Of a stretch of DNA of 64,000 nt, positions 24,759 to 38,524 are shown one piece after another. Within the stretch, counting starts at the first letter, position 1. The number at the start of each line of letters is the position of its first letter. This DNA comes from Bryopsis sp. KO-2023 (lineage: Eukaryota; Chlorophyta; Ulvophyceae; Bryopsidales; Bryopsidaceae), in assembly GCA_030272585.1 (NCBI GenBank), contig BSYQ01000010.1:4712001-4776000 (forward strand), given 5' to 3'. The notes under the pieces are model-generated. The model saw only the letters and a list, made by a program, of their open reading frames with translations. It had not been told where the DNA came from and made no database searches. A program made the translations under genes and the position numbers.

Positions 24759-27310
24759 GCAAGGGAGTCGGCATGAAAGTGGAATATGTGATATTAGATA
24801 GGGGCAGGATGACATTGGGGAAAGGATTTGCATGGGGATCTATATGTTTAAAAACAAAACAGCAGGAAAGACAATCAAGTTATGGAAAAGGACTCGATGC
24901 TGTGTATTATGTTCATTCGCCATGAAAATGGAAATCATATTTTTTGTCCAGACCATCTTGGTTTACATCACGATTGGTGTGCAATGAATGTGCGAATTTT
25001 TCTTTCTTTGCATCATGAGGAAACTGTTGATTTTGCTCTCGCCACCTCTGCAACAAAAAAGGTGGCTGTAATGCACACAACTACTGAAACATCAGGAAGG
25101 CTTGTTGAGAGAAAAAAGAGAGTGATCTCGCTGTGAATTCCCTGACTGGTGCTCAATAAAACTACAGCAGTCATTGTTATGCATGTATGTACAAGTATAC
25201 ATACTTCTATATTTATTCTAGAGTTACCTAATGGATGTTTCATGGGTGCACACCACCACCTTTTTTCCTGCTGGGCTTTTGATTCAGCATGTCAAAAGCA
25301 TACAAGCTTGGTGCACCGACGTGCGCTAATGTGCATCCTCGTTGCTTGGGTCACCAAGCAAAGCTTGGTCCACATCGCTGTTTGTGACACCCATCGGTAA
25401 TGTGTGACAACTCCGGCTCCACCGATCGAAACGAAAAGATGCACCAAGCAATGAAAGAATTCAAAAGCAACCCCAGCCACCAATAATATACGTATTCGAC
25501 CAGACCTCATACCGAGTTCCTCAGTAATCCTGCTGAACTGAAAAGAGTCAGAACAGTGTGAATGACCTCCTTCTGGACTCCAACTGTCCAGACACGGAAT
25601 CCACAACTTGGCTCCCCCTCTAACCCGCCAAGCCTCACTGTACGTACAGATGAGTATCTAGAGTATCCAGCAGTTTGCCTCCCAGACAACATAAAGAAGC
25701 CACAACCAAGTGATGATCTGACAGCTATTGGAGCTGGGAAAAATTGAGGGAAAAAATGGATGCCCACAGTCTCAACAGAGAAATGATTGAAAACTAAACT
25801 GCATAGAATTGGAAAATAGAAGTGATCGGCGAAAGTTGTTCTGTGAAAATGTAATTGATGTTTGTTTGTTTGTTTGTTCTGTGAAAAATTTGCAATTTGT
25901 TTTTACTGCACTCAAAACTCGGTTCACAGTGCTTTCAAATTTCTTGGTGCTGGAGTGGCATAGACTTGTAATAGTAAATGGCATACACCTGACATTCGAT
26001 CCAACTTTCAGGGTTATTCATCATTAAAGGATTGCATGAAATAAGTGGTGGTGCTCACAATGCTGCAGCCCATGAGCTACTCAAGGGTCTGAATATCAGC
26101 AGAGGCATAATATTCCAATAGTTGCAAATGATGCGAACAAATGAGCCTAACGGGTCATGACAACCATTGGCAGTTAGTTGTCGTGAGATGGATGGAATGC
26201 CAGCCAAACGAACCACAGAGTGCGTAGGCAGCCGTAAGTGGACTCCCCGTCTGTGGTTTTTAAAATTTATTCTCCAAGCATGAAAATTGAAAGACATCAT
26301 CCAAGATGAATGACCATTTGTTGCTGTTGTGTCCACTTAATCTTTGTTTCAGATTACTCATCCAACAAAAATAGAATCATAAGGCCTACTTGTGACATGG
26401 TGACATTGTGTGGGCATTGAATGTGAATTTCGTTTCTGTCATTCAATGGCATGGTGGTTCTAATTCTACCTTACCGTGCAAGGTTTGGTGGAGATCACAG
26501 AAATGGAGCAGCATGCAAAAAATAAATAACTAGCATCAAGACGATATCACGATCAGAAAACATATTTGAAGAATATTAGAGAATCAGTCCTCACAACAAA
26601 GACACAACGAATCACACATTGACATCATCAATCTTTACAGAGTCTCAATTTTCTTTTCAAGTCTATAAAAAAAAGACCAAATGTAAAAACACTGTCACCA
26701 CAATCGTTGATCTTCTCATAAGGTATCATCAGTACCCATCATTAAGATCTCATTTTGATCAACGCCACGTTCTTTTAAGAATAAATGCAATAATCAGAAA
26801 GAATCCCATGAGCCCCAAATTCAAGCTTCAACTCCAAACCGGAAATGATATAAAAAAAAGAGATAACGAAAAGATAAGATCCTTGGAGCTCTAAATGTTC
26901 AATCGTAGTCTACCCAAATTTGTTCATCCATTCATACTTCTTTTTCCTTTTTTGTTGTTTTTACGTGGCAAGATTGATGGGTACCTGTACCACACTACCC
27001 CCACCCTAACATAAAATATCTCCTCGAAGAAACCCCTACTAGCCCAAATCCATAAAATAAACCCAAGAATCAAACGCAACCCTGCTGCATCCAAGCAGCA
27101 AGGTGGTTAACATTAAGAATGAAAAAGATTCCAATTCTCCTCCCAAAGAACCATACCACATCGTTCCACAATGCATGTATGATCCCCTGTGGAGTTTCGC
27201 TTCCACTCCCCACCTGTGTGAAAATCCAACACAAATTCTCACCCCTCCCTTGTCAGACTTCGACGAGAGAGGGGAATAACCCCACAGATTTACTGTGGTG
27301 GAGGGTGAAT
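24759..27310. other. 2.5-kb intergenic region between convergent genes
   Basis: Sequence between the CCT3 stop and the starch synthase stop. Both strands carry only short frames without motifs. A (TTTG)n run lies near 25860. I see no RNA gene, terminal repeats or coding exon chain here. Confidence 0.5.
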
Positions 27311-30300
27311 TTAGTTGCTGGTGAGCTCCACAACTGGGGTCTTGACGGATTGCTTCTTGTCGGTGGACTCTTTCTTTCCACCATCCAGAAGCTCCTCGAT
27401 GGTAGCCTCCCATTTCTTGGCAGGCTTGGCCCAGGACAAATCTTGAGCGATGCAGTTCGAACGCATCTTCTCAAATGCAGGAGTTCCAAAGGTATTGGCA
27501 GCCCTGGAAGGGAGAGGGGAAAAAACACACACCAGACATCAGCCTCACATTTCACGAGTTTCAAGACAAATGAACACCTTATTCCAAGCACCCACACACC
27601 TGGTCACCGTCTCAGCAATGGCTTCGACATTAGCTGGGAGAATATCCTCGAGATCCATTTCGCAGATGTGGAATCCAGTCTCGCCTTCCTTGACGGTATC
27701 AACAAGTCCACCAACGTTGGAAACGATGGGGATGGTACCGTACTGCATGGCGTGGAGCTGGATCAATCCGCAAGGCTCAAATCGAGAAGGCACCAGCATG
27801 AAGTCGGCACCTGCGCATCATCATCCCAGTTCATTCCAATGCAGCCACAATCACCTCACAAAATTGAGTTTCGAAAAAATAAGATGGGACATACCCACTG
27901 GTTTACAACAGGAATTTTTTGATACAGAAATCCTTCAGTGCATACCTGCAGTGATGAGATGGGCAAGCCTTGGGGAGAACTTGATGATTCCCTTGAAGTT
28001 GTTGGTGCCGTCCATGGCCTTCAGGGCGGTCTCGAATTTCTTCTTACCGGTTCCAAGAATGACAACCTGCATTGAAATGCGGATACATCATGTCAGATTG
28101 CTCTCCCACCCATCAACTCAGCAGGCATGCTGATTCCATATAGAGACAGAGCAAGGGTTACCTGCACTTTGCCACTGGCAACGATCTTAGGGAGGGCCTT
28201 CATCATGATATCCACTCCCTTCTGCTCCTCAAGTCTACCGATGAAACCAACGATAGGGACAGTGGGGTCCACATCCAAACCAGCTTCAGCCTGCAGCAAA
28301 ATCTCACACTCAAAAAACTGCTTGTCGACCACTCATACTCTGCCCCACGAGTAATTCCAGCTGAAAAATGTGGAAAATATCATTGATCCTTCCCCCATGC
28401 TGTGAACAACAAATTTCATAAGGAGATTTTCACGAGAAACTGTGTGCATGGTTCTACCTGGAGGGTTTCCTTAGCGACAGCCTTTCCAACATCCATGGTC
28501 TCAGCATCATACTTGACGTCAAGGTACTTGTCCACGGTTGGGCTCCATTCGGTCACATCCATACCGTTGACAATTCCCTCAGCACCTCCATGCTTTCTAA
28601 AACACCATCCACAAACACACAGTATAAGCGAGCGAATGAAGCCTGGTACTCACCTAGATTAATTAATCTATATATATCCATACAAAAAAATGGCACCAAT
28701 CTTCCAGCTCTTAAGAAATCTCCTACCCGAAAAGAGTAATCGTTCGGAGCATATAATGGTCAAAAGAGCTTACCTGATGACACCATCAAGCTCGACACCC
28801 TTGTCCGCTCCAGACATGATTTCCTGAGCATAGTTAGGACTGACAGTCAGAATCTTGTCAGCAGCGGTAAGGGCGGCTCGCATCCAGTTGATCTTCATGG
28901 TTGGCTTCATAGCATCCCGCTTGGGAAGATTGGACTCATCCACTGGAAGGTCTTCATCAAACACCACAGGGTATCCATCCTGGAAGGCAAATCGCCCCCT
29001 GGAGATTTCTGGCAAGCTCAGATGATCGAAATCCTCTGGCCAGAATCGACCCTGTCAACAAGAACAGAGGTAAAACTCAGCAACTTCAACTCAAGCAGTG
29101 CTGGAGTGTGAAGCAAAGGAACAGGGGAACAGGGGTGTGCATGTGGATGTGTGAGTGGCCGAGGTGTCACCTGGAAAGCAATGTTGTGGAGGCAGAAGAT
29201 GCACTTGGCTGAGGTGAACTCGCCCTGCTTTTGGTAGTAATCCTGTTGAAATTGGAACAAATAGCCACATCAGTCAGTGGATTCAACCAGAAAAACGTTT
29301 AGTAATGTAGAGTCCTGTGAGTGTGTCGAATACAAAAAAAAAACTACCGTGGTTTTCTGTTCTAACAGAATGCAGGAACCAAATGTCCAGATCATGAACA
29401 GAAGTGGATTATCAACATAAAGGGGTTCAGGGAAAGTTATGGAGGGAACAGCTAGTGGGGGAGTGTTCGCACCTTCAAGAGGACAGGGATGAGACCGGAG
29501 TGCCAGTCGTTGGCGATGAAGGTGCAGTTCTCGCCAGGTCCGAATGGCAGCACTCGAGTTGCCTCGATGGCAGCCTCACAAAAGAGACGGAACCTCTTCT
29601 GGTTATCCCTGAAGTCAGCTCCACTCTTCTTGCCGTAAAGCTTGGATCCAGTCTTTCCCCAGACCTGCATGCAACATGATAATTAGTCTAATGGCACTGC
29701 ATGAGGTTGCATGAAGGAAAACCCCATTCGAGGGTTCATCAGAATGGTTGTGGAAAAAGCTGAATGATGGATTGGTTACTCAGGATCAAATTAAGAATAT
29801 TCAGTAAAGATGCTGTGAAGATTCTGTCCAGAAAACAGCAATCGAAATCTGATGCATAAAGCGCATCTGTCGGATGGAAATTCATTCTGTAAAGTGCACG
29901 GCAACTCGCCTTGGCCAAAAACCATGGGTGGTCCACGAAGACGCGGTCGACACCCTTCTTCTTGGCGTGGAAGAAACGCACTTGCTCGCCGCACACCTCC
30001 ACAGTGATCGAGGTGTCCCAACCGTCGGAGTACTGATCGTATCTAAGAGCGGAACCAAAACAACACGAACCAGATCACTTTCACGGAAAAGAAGTCGTGT
30101 CAACCGTCTCTGAAACACGAAAAAGGCGCAGTTGTAAGATTTCAAGTACGACTGCGCGCGCAATCTCGCCAGCAGAAACTCTGGCTTGGCGGCAAAAACA
30201 AAGATTCGTTTTTTTTTCTGCCAACGGGACGGGAAAAAATAGTACGAAGCGTACACGCACTCGCGCAAAACAGTTCAAACGTCAACCTTGGAGCGATCGT

Positions 30301-30648
30301 CATCACTTTGTGGCCCTTTTTCGCGAGCTCGATTGGCAGTCCCCCGATGACGTCACCGAGTCCTCCCGTTTTCGACCAGGGAGTGACCTCCGCAGACACG
30401 AACACGAGGTTCAAGCCCGAGGTTGAGGTCAAAGCGCCGCCAGTCACAGCTCCAGCACTGCTGCGGATCGCGCTGGTGAGTCTCGCGCGGAACGCCTGTT
30501 CAGCGGTGCGTGGTGCGGACGAAGCGCCGGGGACGCCTTCGTTGGATTTCATCCCTCTGAAGCTGGGGATCGATACGACGGGCTTCCCGAGCTTGGAGGC
30601 GGTGCCCTGAGGGCCCGCGCTCATCCGGTGGGAACGCATAGAGTGCAT
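27311..30648 (-). CDS. GBSS1: Granule-bound-type starch synthase (GT5)
   Basis: The enzyme transfers glucose from ADP-glucose to alpha-1,4-glucan in the plastid; the granule-bound type makes amylose. Minus-strand exons: 30648-30287, 30042-29910, 29664-29473, 29242-29171, 29051-28774, 28596-28458, 28290-28162, 28066-27946, 27810-27600, 27503-27311. All phases close, giving 609 residues. The GT5 catalytic domain starts at [20 protein letters not shown] (KTGGL at 93-97), followed by [16 protein letters not shown], the glycosyltransferase domain [14 protein letters not shown], and [20 protein letters not shown] with [13 protein letters not shown], where the second KTGGL-like loop reads VGGL. The C-terminal [22 protein letters not shown] is characteristic of GBSSI. 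About 75 N-terminal residues rich in Ser/Arg/Ala look like a transit peptide. The start is the first ATG in frame (30648). Intron 2 has a GC donor (AAG|GCGAGT). Divergent from the MKK gene. Confidence 0.94.
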
Positions 30649-31294
30649 ATCAGGGAAAGAAAGAGCGGTGTTCAAAGCGAAAGCGGAGATTGGGCGCTGG
30701 ACGTAGCGGAGGAGATTCCCAAGGTGTGTGTCGGGATTGGAACGTTTGTCGTTTTGGGGTGGCTTTAGCACCGTTTGAAAGTCCACGGCTTGACACTCTG
30801 GCGCCTTGTCGCTTGGATGTGGACAAATCTATCACGTGCCGCTACCGAATCTTTTCTTTATTTCAACCAACGAAGGGATTCCTTCGCGGAGGAGAAAAAG
30901 ACGAAACTTTTCCACAAAAGAGAGAAAATATTCTCCTTTTCGAATCTTGCCCTTTGCACTGGGACCTGGAATCAGTGGTTTCCACCTGTTTTTTGACACA
31001 CCATAGTGTGCATGCATGAGCAAAGCATGTCAATGTGGCGGTCACATTTCCTTCCTTGGATTGGAGGGTTGATCATAATTTACCAACGGCAACGGCGACG
31101 CTTGACGTCCTACGCACGAAACGGCGCAAAGATACAACCGTCTCGGAGCGTCATCACATCTCGCGACGTCTTTAGCGGACGTTTCGAGTTGCTGGCATTG
31201 GAATTGTGGGTTCGTCGAAGAGAAAGAAAGCAATACTTAGAAATCTGCATTGCATCGAGCCGAGGTGTCGAGAGCGTTTCGCGCAGTGACCAAG

Positions 31295-34200
31295 ATGCCT
31301 CCGAAACTTGGAGGTCTGAAAATACAAGTCGACTGTGGGGAACAACTGAACGTAAGTCTGTTTCATTTTTTTTTCCTGCAAAAATCAAATTTTGCGTGAG
31401 TGACGTCCATGAGTTCCAGATGTGGATCAAAATAACAACGATGTCTTTTATTTATTGACAATTTTCTTTTCTTTTTTTTTCATTGACACTTCAGGCATCG
31501 TTTGGTGTGGAGGACACAGGAACCATCAATGTTTTGACGAAATCGATGCAAAAAGTTTCAATCAATCATGAAGGCCTGAAAAAAGATGATCAACACTACA
31601 AGGTGGTTTCAGATTTCAGAAGAAAGAAACCCTTCCTGAAAAGATGAGGAAAACGGCAAATTCTACAGGACATGAGAATTTCGTGTGGAGCTGTGCGCAT
31701 GATTTGAAACGTATAATTTTTCATTATATAGTCAATATAAACTATTAATAACTGCTTTCAATAACTATATGCTTCGAAGATGAAAAATTTCCATCCAGCC
31801 CTACTACTCTGTGTTGCAGTTCGAATCCGTCCCGAGACGTTTTTTTAAACAAAGTGATTTGCATTATGTTTTCAGTTTAGCGAGGCAGATGTTAGAATAT
31901 TGAAGAGGCTAGGAGATGGTGCAAGCAGCGTGGTAAGACAGCCCTTGTCAGAACAAATTTCTACTGGACATTATCATGTATCGACCGTTTTCTCTTTTGT
32001 TTTTTTTTTTTCAACATGCATTCAGATGAAAAGTGGGCTTTGGGCCTTCAGTGATTGAAACAGTTTGTTGGTGGATTTTTCTTTTCTAGGTGCACAAGGG
32101 ATTCATTGCAAAGAAAAACGAATTCGTAGCGATCAAGCGCATGAACGTGTTTGATAGAGTAAGTGGATTTGCACACAAGAAATAACATGTCAAAAACTGC
32201 ACTCCAGCAATTTTGTTAATTTTCGAGAATAAAGTAATGATTTTTTTTCTCTCTTAAACACAACATGTTCATGGCGATTCTCGATAAATATGAAGCACTG
32301 ATTTCGGTGTTTTTTTTTTAAGCTGAAACGACCGAGAAAAAAAGGGCAAATTCAAAAAATAATACAGCATAATTAATACAGAATAAATTCTTCTTCAAAA
32401 TAAGAAGAATTGAAAAAAGATAATATTATTGTTAGGAAACTCGGCACCAACTGATGAACGATTTGAAAGCTCTGTGCGATGCACCGGCAACTCCAGAATT
32501 GGTCAAATTTCATGGAGCCTATCACGATTCAGATGCCGGCCAGGTATCTAATGAAAGGTTTTTCTGCTGTGCAAAATACAGAGCAACAAAAACAAAGTAA
32601 TCAAAAGGACTGGGCAACATCGCTGCACTCTCCTGTTTAAGAAAAAGGTTCCAACCATATGTTAAGCAAAATCACAAATCCCTGTGAATTTAGCTTTTTA
32701 GCATCCTTCTTGATGCTAAAAAAATCTAAATTCAAAATAGTGGTGTCCCTAAGTGATGTTAAATATTCATCAGTCTTTCATTCAAACTGGTCTGTTCAAC
32801 TGAGATGATTGACAGGTTTTTGAATTCGATTCTCTGATTAGCTCTCACAGCAACTAAAAGTGTAGGAAAATGTGAGAAAAAATGTGAGAAAGTGTGAGTG
32901 GTTCTGAGCTAAGTCTCTTGCTCGTCAGATTTCGATAGTGTTGGATTACATGGATGGCGGATCGCTTGGGGACATTTTGGAAAAGGTAAAAATATGCATT
33001 TATTAAAAATATGTCAATATATATTATTGATATTGGAGGATGTTGAATGAAAACAATGTTTTTCTGCATTGTGATGAGGAGCCCACCTGGCCAAATATAA
33101 TTCACAATAATAATTCGTAATTCAAAATAATACTAAGGATGTGCTGATGCACGCTAGTGTTGTTTTTTGAATTGTTAGTGATGGTTTCGGGACTTGAAAA
33201 GGTGACTAACTGATTACATAATTGAACATATGGATGTATGAGTCAGGTCGGTTGCATTCCTGAAAAGGAATTAAGTCACATAACTCGTCAAGTGTTGAAG
33301 GGCCTGGTACATCTGCACCGGGACAGACACATGGTGAGAAAAACAAACACAAAAATCGATGAAAATTCTTGGATTGTGAAGAAGCTTTCATATTTGTTGT
33401 TGATTTTTACTTGCGGAAATCTCCTGGTCGCTGTTTAGTGCAAAGCGGTTCTCAAGTGCAATTGGTGGAAAGATTTTGAGTTTTGGAAGGAAAAAAAAAA
33501 GTTGTTTGGATGTTTGCATCCTTTAGGGACGCTGCTCTTCTCTCCACTTTCCCTTCGATTTTTTTTCTCTCTTTTTTCTTTTGTTGTTGGTTTCTTTGAT
33601 ATATATATATGTTTGTGTTTTTCTATATTTTTTCTCCCATTCACATGTCACATGATTTTGAAATTAGATTTTTTAGCATCAAGAAGCATGTTAAATCAAC
33701 TAAAGTCACAGTGATGTGTGATTTTGCTTGTGCAATTTTTTTTTGATAGGTTCATCGGGATATCAAACCAGCAAACATTCTGTTGTCCTTAGATGGCAGC
33801 ACAAAAATTTCAGATTTTGGCATCAGCGCTTTCATAGACAACACTCTCGCTGTGGTAAGATCAGAGTCGAAAAAAAAAATTAAATTAAATTAATTTTCTA
33901 TGCTACAACATTTCTTTCCTTCACCTCGAACAGTCAATGCAGGAGATTTCCACAAAGCTGAAATCATTTCATGTGTCAAAACAAGCCCACCCCCGTCTGT
34001 CATGCAAGCAATATCATTGAAAAAAGAACACATTCACCAAGAAGATTGGAAATCTTTTCGAAAGACAAATCCTGTTTATATTGAGTTTTTTTGCGAACTC
34101 TTTCTGTGTTTTTTGTGATGGGTGCAAGCAAGATTTACTTTTTTTTCATGTTTTTTTCATAGTGCCGAACTTTTCTTGGAACAGTGACTTACATGTCGCC

Positions 34201-36761
34201 GGAGCGAATTCAAAACGAACATTACAGTTTCCCTGCAGATATCTGGTAAACACAACAGATTCAAGGACAAAAAAAGAGCAAAAACAAAAAGCAAACTCAT
34301 CGCAACAGCTGAAATTCCTGAAAGTGTGGATGTCTGAATATATTTCACAAAAGAAATTCCAATGCTGGTGATGCAATTTCCTTCATACTAATTTTCATTT
34401 TTCAATGGTGAATCTGAAAGGAAACTAAAGGTTACTCATTGGTGAAGTAGATTTTGCCGCACCCAAGTTATTAAAGAAAAACGTTAACACAAATCATGGA
34501 CTTCCCTCATCTTTCACTGAAAAAACTTTCCAGTGTATCAATACTTCACCAAAAAAAATACATATATCAAGACAATATCCAGCAAAAGATCCTTCCAATT
34601 TTTAACACTCCTATGTTTTCCATACCGAAAAAAATGTGAAAGAAAAGAAAAAGCCTCCCCCCTCCCTCCCAGGTTTCCAGCTTAGATAGATTACATTTTG
34701 AAAAGCAAAAGAAGTCACTTTGTTTTTTTGCGAAAGCGTAGGAGCCTGGGTTTGGCACTGATTGAATGTGCAACTGGAAGATATCCTTATGCAGCATCCG
34801 AAGGGCCACTTCAACTCATGATACAAGTATGGTAAAAAATAAAACAAAACACTGCGAATTTTTCCAAATATCTCGCAAAGGGAATTCATTGTCTTGGTCG
34901 ACTTGAACGGCAACATATATATTCAAATGAGCATTAATTTTTGTCACATCAGGTATTGGAGGAGCCTGTTCCCCTGCCTTCCGAAGATGCTTATTCTCCA
35001 GAATTGTGCGATTTTGTCGGTCGCTGCATGAAAAAAGATCCATTGGAGAGACCCACTGCCGAGGAGCTACTGAAACACCCTTTCATTCAAAAAGTAAATG
35101 TTTTTTCCACACAGAAAAAAAAAATTCTGCCCCCCCCAAAAAAGCATGGGCAGCTTCACCCCATCCTTGAAGTAGTACCTGAAAACGCTTTCTGGAAAGC
35201 GAATGAAAAACAACACGAACAGTGAATCTAATTGCCAGAAAGAAGGTTTTTAGATTTTCTGTTTCCTTCGTTGGAAAGTGTGTTTCAAAATATTGTCTGA
35301 ATTTCGTATTGCTGGATTCTAAAAGCAATCTTCATGCAACCATACCAAAGAATTCCACTCAGGCAGAATTGTGGGAGTCCAACTCACAAATAAGATAATA
35401 TGTCATGTATATTATCTATTCTATAATATTGTAGGTTTTGTTTTGTCAATCCATTTTTGAAAACATCGCCAGCCCTCATGCTTGTGTGTATTTGCTTTGT
35501 AGCACAGGCATGAACCTGTGGGGCTTCAAGGTTTTTTCAAAAGCGCGACAAATTCACAAGACAAGTAATCCAAATCACAATTCAAGTTATTTTCCAATGC
35601 TTGTTTATCCACTGTGTGTTCTGACTGCCAAAAATTTTCATTGTTTCAACAAAATGCCTCAGTGATCACCACAACTGTACCCCCCCCCCCCATAAAAACA
35701 CAAAAACATTGTGGCATTGTCCTGTTTGTTTTGTTCCCCTGATATTTTTTATTAGTATTTCCCATTTTGTGTATTTCTTTCAGGCTGGAGGATATTTCCA
35801 TTGTGTTTGCGACTAACTATTACACCATGTTGAATCGAGGAGAAAGAGGTTTGAAGGATTTGGCTGCTCTATATTCAGAACAGTCGGTAAGTACAAAAAT
35901 CATTGCTGTGTATTTATCAGGGGTTGTTTGTTTTGTTTTTTCCATGTTGAAAAAAATATAAACTATTATTGACAATTTTAAAATGATGAAAGGAGTCGTA
36001 CTGTGGTGGAAGTTGGAAACGAGGGTTTGTAGTATTGCCGAAAGCTGAAGCTATTTTTTCTTTCCCTTTTCTGTTTTTTTTCGGGGCAGGGGGCAAGGGG
36101 TGAGAATGAAAAGGTTTTTCTGCTAGAATTTATCCCTTTTTCTAATTTTCTCCAAGTAGAAACACTACTGACCTTTGGACATTGGATGCAACATTTCTTA
36201 GGTGCTGGTGTATGAAGGGGAATCAGCGAAAGGCCGGAAGTGCATTGTAGAGAAACTCAACCAGGCCTTGATGATGTCAAAAGCTTTCGGTGGAATTGAG
36301 CATGAATTTGAGAACGTTGATTGTCAACCCCTTGGAAATGTGAGTTGCACACCTAGTCTGACTTTTTTGCATACATGGATCATCCCTTTGATGCATTTCT
36401 TGCCATCTATGTATATTTGCAAAGAAAAGATGGGCTCGTTGCATATCTTTTTTGAGTTTTGAAATAATTTTCGACAGTTTTTCATTTTTCCTTGAACGTT
36501 TGTTGGATTGGACCTGGTGGTGTAATGAAGGTGGCGACATAAATGTTTGATTCAGTTGATCTGATTCGGTTTTCATTTTTTCGATTGTTTTAAAAGGTGA
36601 AGGGTTCTGCCCTAATTTCTGTGGAAGGCTGGTTGGTTCCACTGAAGGCGAGTGGCTCTCCGATTTCGGGCAAGGAAAAGTTTTACGAAATGTTTGTCCT
36701 GAATAAAAGCTCGAAAGGAGAGTATTTCGTGGCCAACCAGATGTTCAGGTTGCTAAAGTAA
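31295..36761 (+). CDS. MKK3: MAP kinase kinase with C-terminal NTF2 domain (MKK3 type)
   Basis: A dual-specificity kinase of the MAPK cascade. Exons: 31295-31351, 31495-31602, 31876-31932, 32090-32158, 32436-32543, 32929-32985, 33247-33333, 33750-33854, 34163-34245, 34742-34826, 34953-35093, 35435-35487, 35784-35886, 36202-36339, 36597-36761. All phases close, giving 471 residues (Arabidopsis MKK3 520). Seen: Gly loop LGDGASSV (67-74), catalytic Lys90 in VAIKRM, HRDIKPANILL, DFG (203-205), YMSPERI, and W-SLGLALIECATGRYP. The activation loop carries Thr213 and Thr219 with five residues between them (T-LAVCR-T), the plant S/T-x5-S/T spacing rather than the animal S-x3-S/T. After the kinase domain, residues about 335-471 (SIVFATNYYTMLNRGER to the C-terminus) form an NTF2-like domain, which among MAPKKs is known from plant MKK3 (group B). 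The 53-nt exon 35435-35487 has the weakest donor but is required by frame. Confidence 0.92.
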
Positions 36762-38524
36762 TAAGGCTGAAAGGAAGGGAAATCTCGAATTTGCCTTTTG
36801 TGAACCATGGGGATGGTCGAAATTTAGTCAGTGAAGTCCAATATTTGTCAGAAATTTGATCGTCAGTGCCAGGGATGCATATGATTTGGATATTTCGATT
36901 TGGTGGGAGTGTTGGTTGGCTGCTAGAGAGTGTGTAAAAATGGGAAAGTGGCATCGAATGTTTTTTTGAAATTCAGATTGTTCGCTGCCTCGAGTGAAAT
37001 CCGCATTCCCTCTCCAGACCTGTGACCTGTGTATTTTTGATACTATGGAAAATTGAAACAGACAATTAGATTTTTTACTCTAGTAATTGATGTGCCCATA
37101 ATCAGTAGTGGAGTAAAAGGACAAAGACAAAGCAAACACCCAGCAAATATCAGGATTATTCAATGTTTAGGATGAACGATAAAGACTGGCCTGGAATGGA
37201 AAGAAGGAGATCCATTAATTTCACAAAACAGCACAGAAACAGGCAAAAAGCACAATCCAAATCGAAACCATCGGGCTATTTCTTACAATGGCTGAGTGCA
37301 AAACGGAACCCGCATCCCATCACGTTGAGGATTTTCAAAATTGTACTTCAAAATATTCCAGGAAGTTCACCCCCCCTTGCGCAGCTTTTTTTTTCTTTTC
37401 CAAACTTCATTCGTATCAATCTTCATTCCTCTTTTTTTTATCATCGGGTTTTTTTCTTTTTCTTCTTTTTTTTTTCTTCTTCTTTTCTTTCCCCCCCCCT
37501 GAAAGGCATGCTTAGGATGCACGCGTCTTTTCTCCCGAAAAAAGAAAACCCACAAAAAAAATCAGAATAAAAACAATGTAAAAATGATGAGGCCCCCATG
37601 CATCCCAACGAATCAAAACTGATTTCAACATGTCTGTTTGTGTGATCAATTGCGCAAGCACTGGCAAAAAAAATACCTTCCCCCGTTCAGAAAATGTAAA
37701 TATGAATCGTCAGGTCTCGCCGGTGCTTTGCAATTTCGCATGTATGTTTTTGAAATGGAAAATCTCAGTTCCACCAAAGAGGAAGGTAGCCTGAGAAGCA
37801 AAACCCCCTAACAGAAGAGGATTTCAGGGAAAAACCCCCACCCAAATACACTAGAACAGCTGTGAATCCCAATCTTTGCATTGTGAGTATTTGCCCCCCA
37901 CCCCCTATCCCCCCTCATCTTGACTTCCCCTCAACATATATCTATATATATATTTTTTTCTCTAGGGAAAAATGGCATAAAAAAATTCCAGGAGTGTTCA
38001 AACAGAAAAGAAAAAGAAAGCTAACTTCAAAAGTTTGTCAAAAGCATTAAGATTTCTTCCACAAACTCAGCAGAATGAAACCCAAACAAGTCAAGACCAT
38101 CAGATCCCCAGAATTTTAATCATATCTTTTTGTCTGAGTTGAGGGATAGTCCAAATTCAGTCAAAAAACATGCCAAAACTATTAAATCCCCCACCTTATT
38201 CGTTTTTTTCATTTTTTTCCCCTCTTTTGGAGGCAACACATCAATAGAGTGTGCAAGCAAGGCTCCCTCCAACTACCTTTCACGATTCACCGAACCACCC
38301 CACAAAAAAAGCAAGATATATCTAAAACCACATACAGATATATGTGTAACTCAAAAGATATACCTGTTGCACTTTCTCCTTTTCCTCCCGAACCCCCGGC
38401 TCTGCCCCCACAAAATTTACTAAACGTGATTCAACATCCGTTCCGGTTCAAATTCTTTTTTTTTGCTCCCCCCCCCCCCCCCGCCTCCTTTCCCAACACC
38501 CCTGGCAACTTGCGATTTCCATTT
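36762..38524. other. Convergent 3' region with pyrimidine-rich tracts
   Basis: 3' flanks of the MKK3-type gene and NRT2. It contains long T/C tracts (37420-37500) and a C run at 38467-38482, and no frame with family resemblance. A 197-codon plus frame overlapping the NRT2 3' end is antisense to that gene and rejected. Confidence 0.5.

Noticed and set aside
24882-25136. 84-codon plus frame downstream of CCT3
   Set aside because: No homology signal or splice support; within the 3' flank.
30649-30786. Upstream extension of the starch synthase frame
   Set aside because: The frame is open to 30786 but starts with GTG there; the first ATG is 30648.
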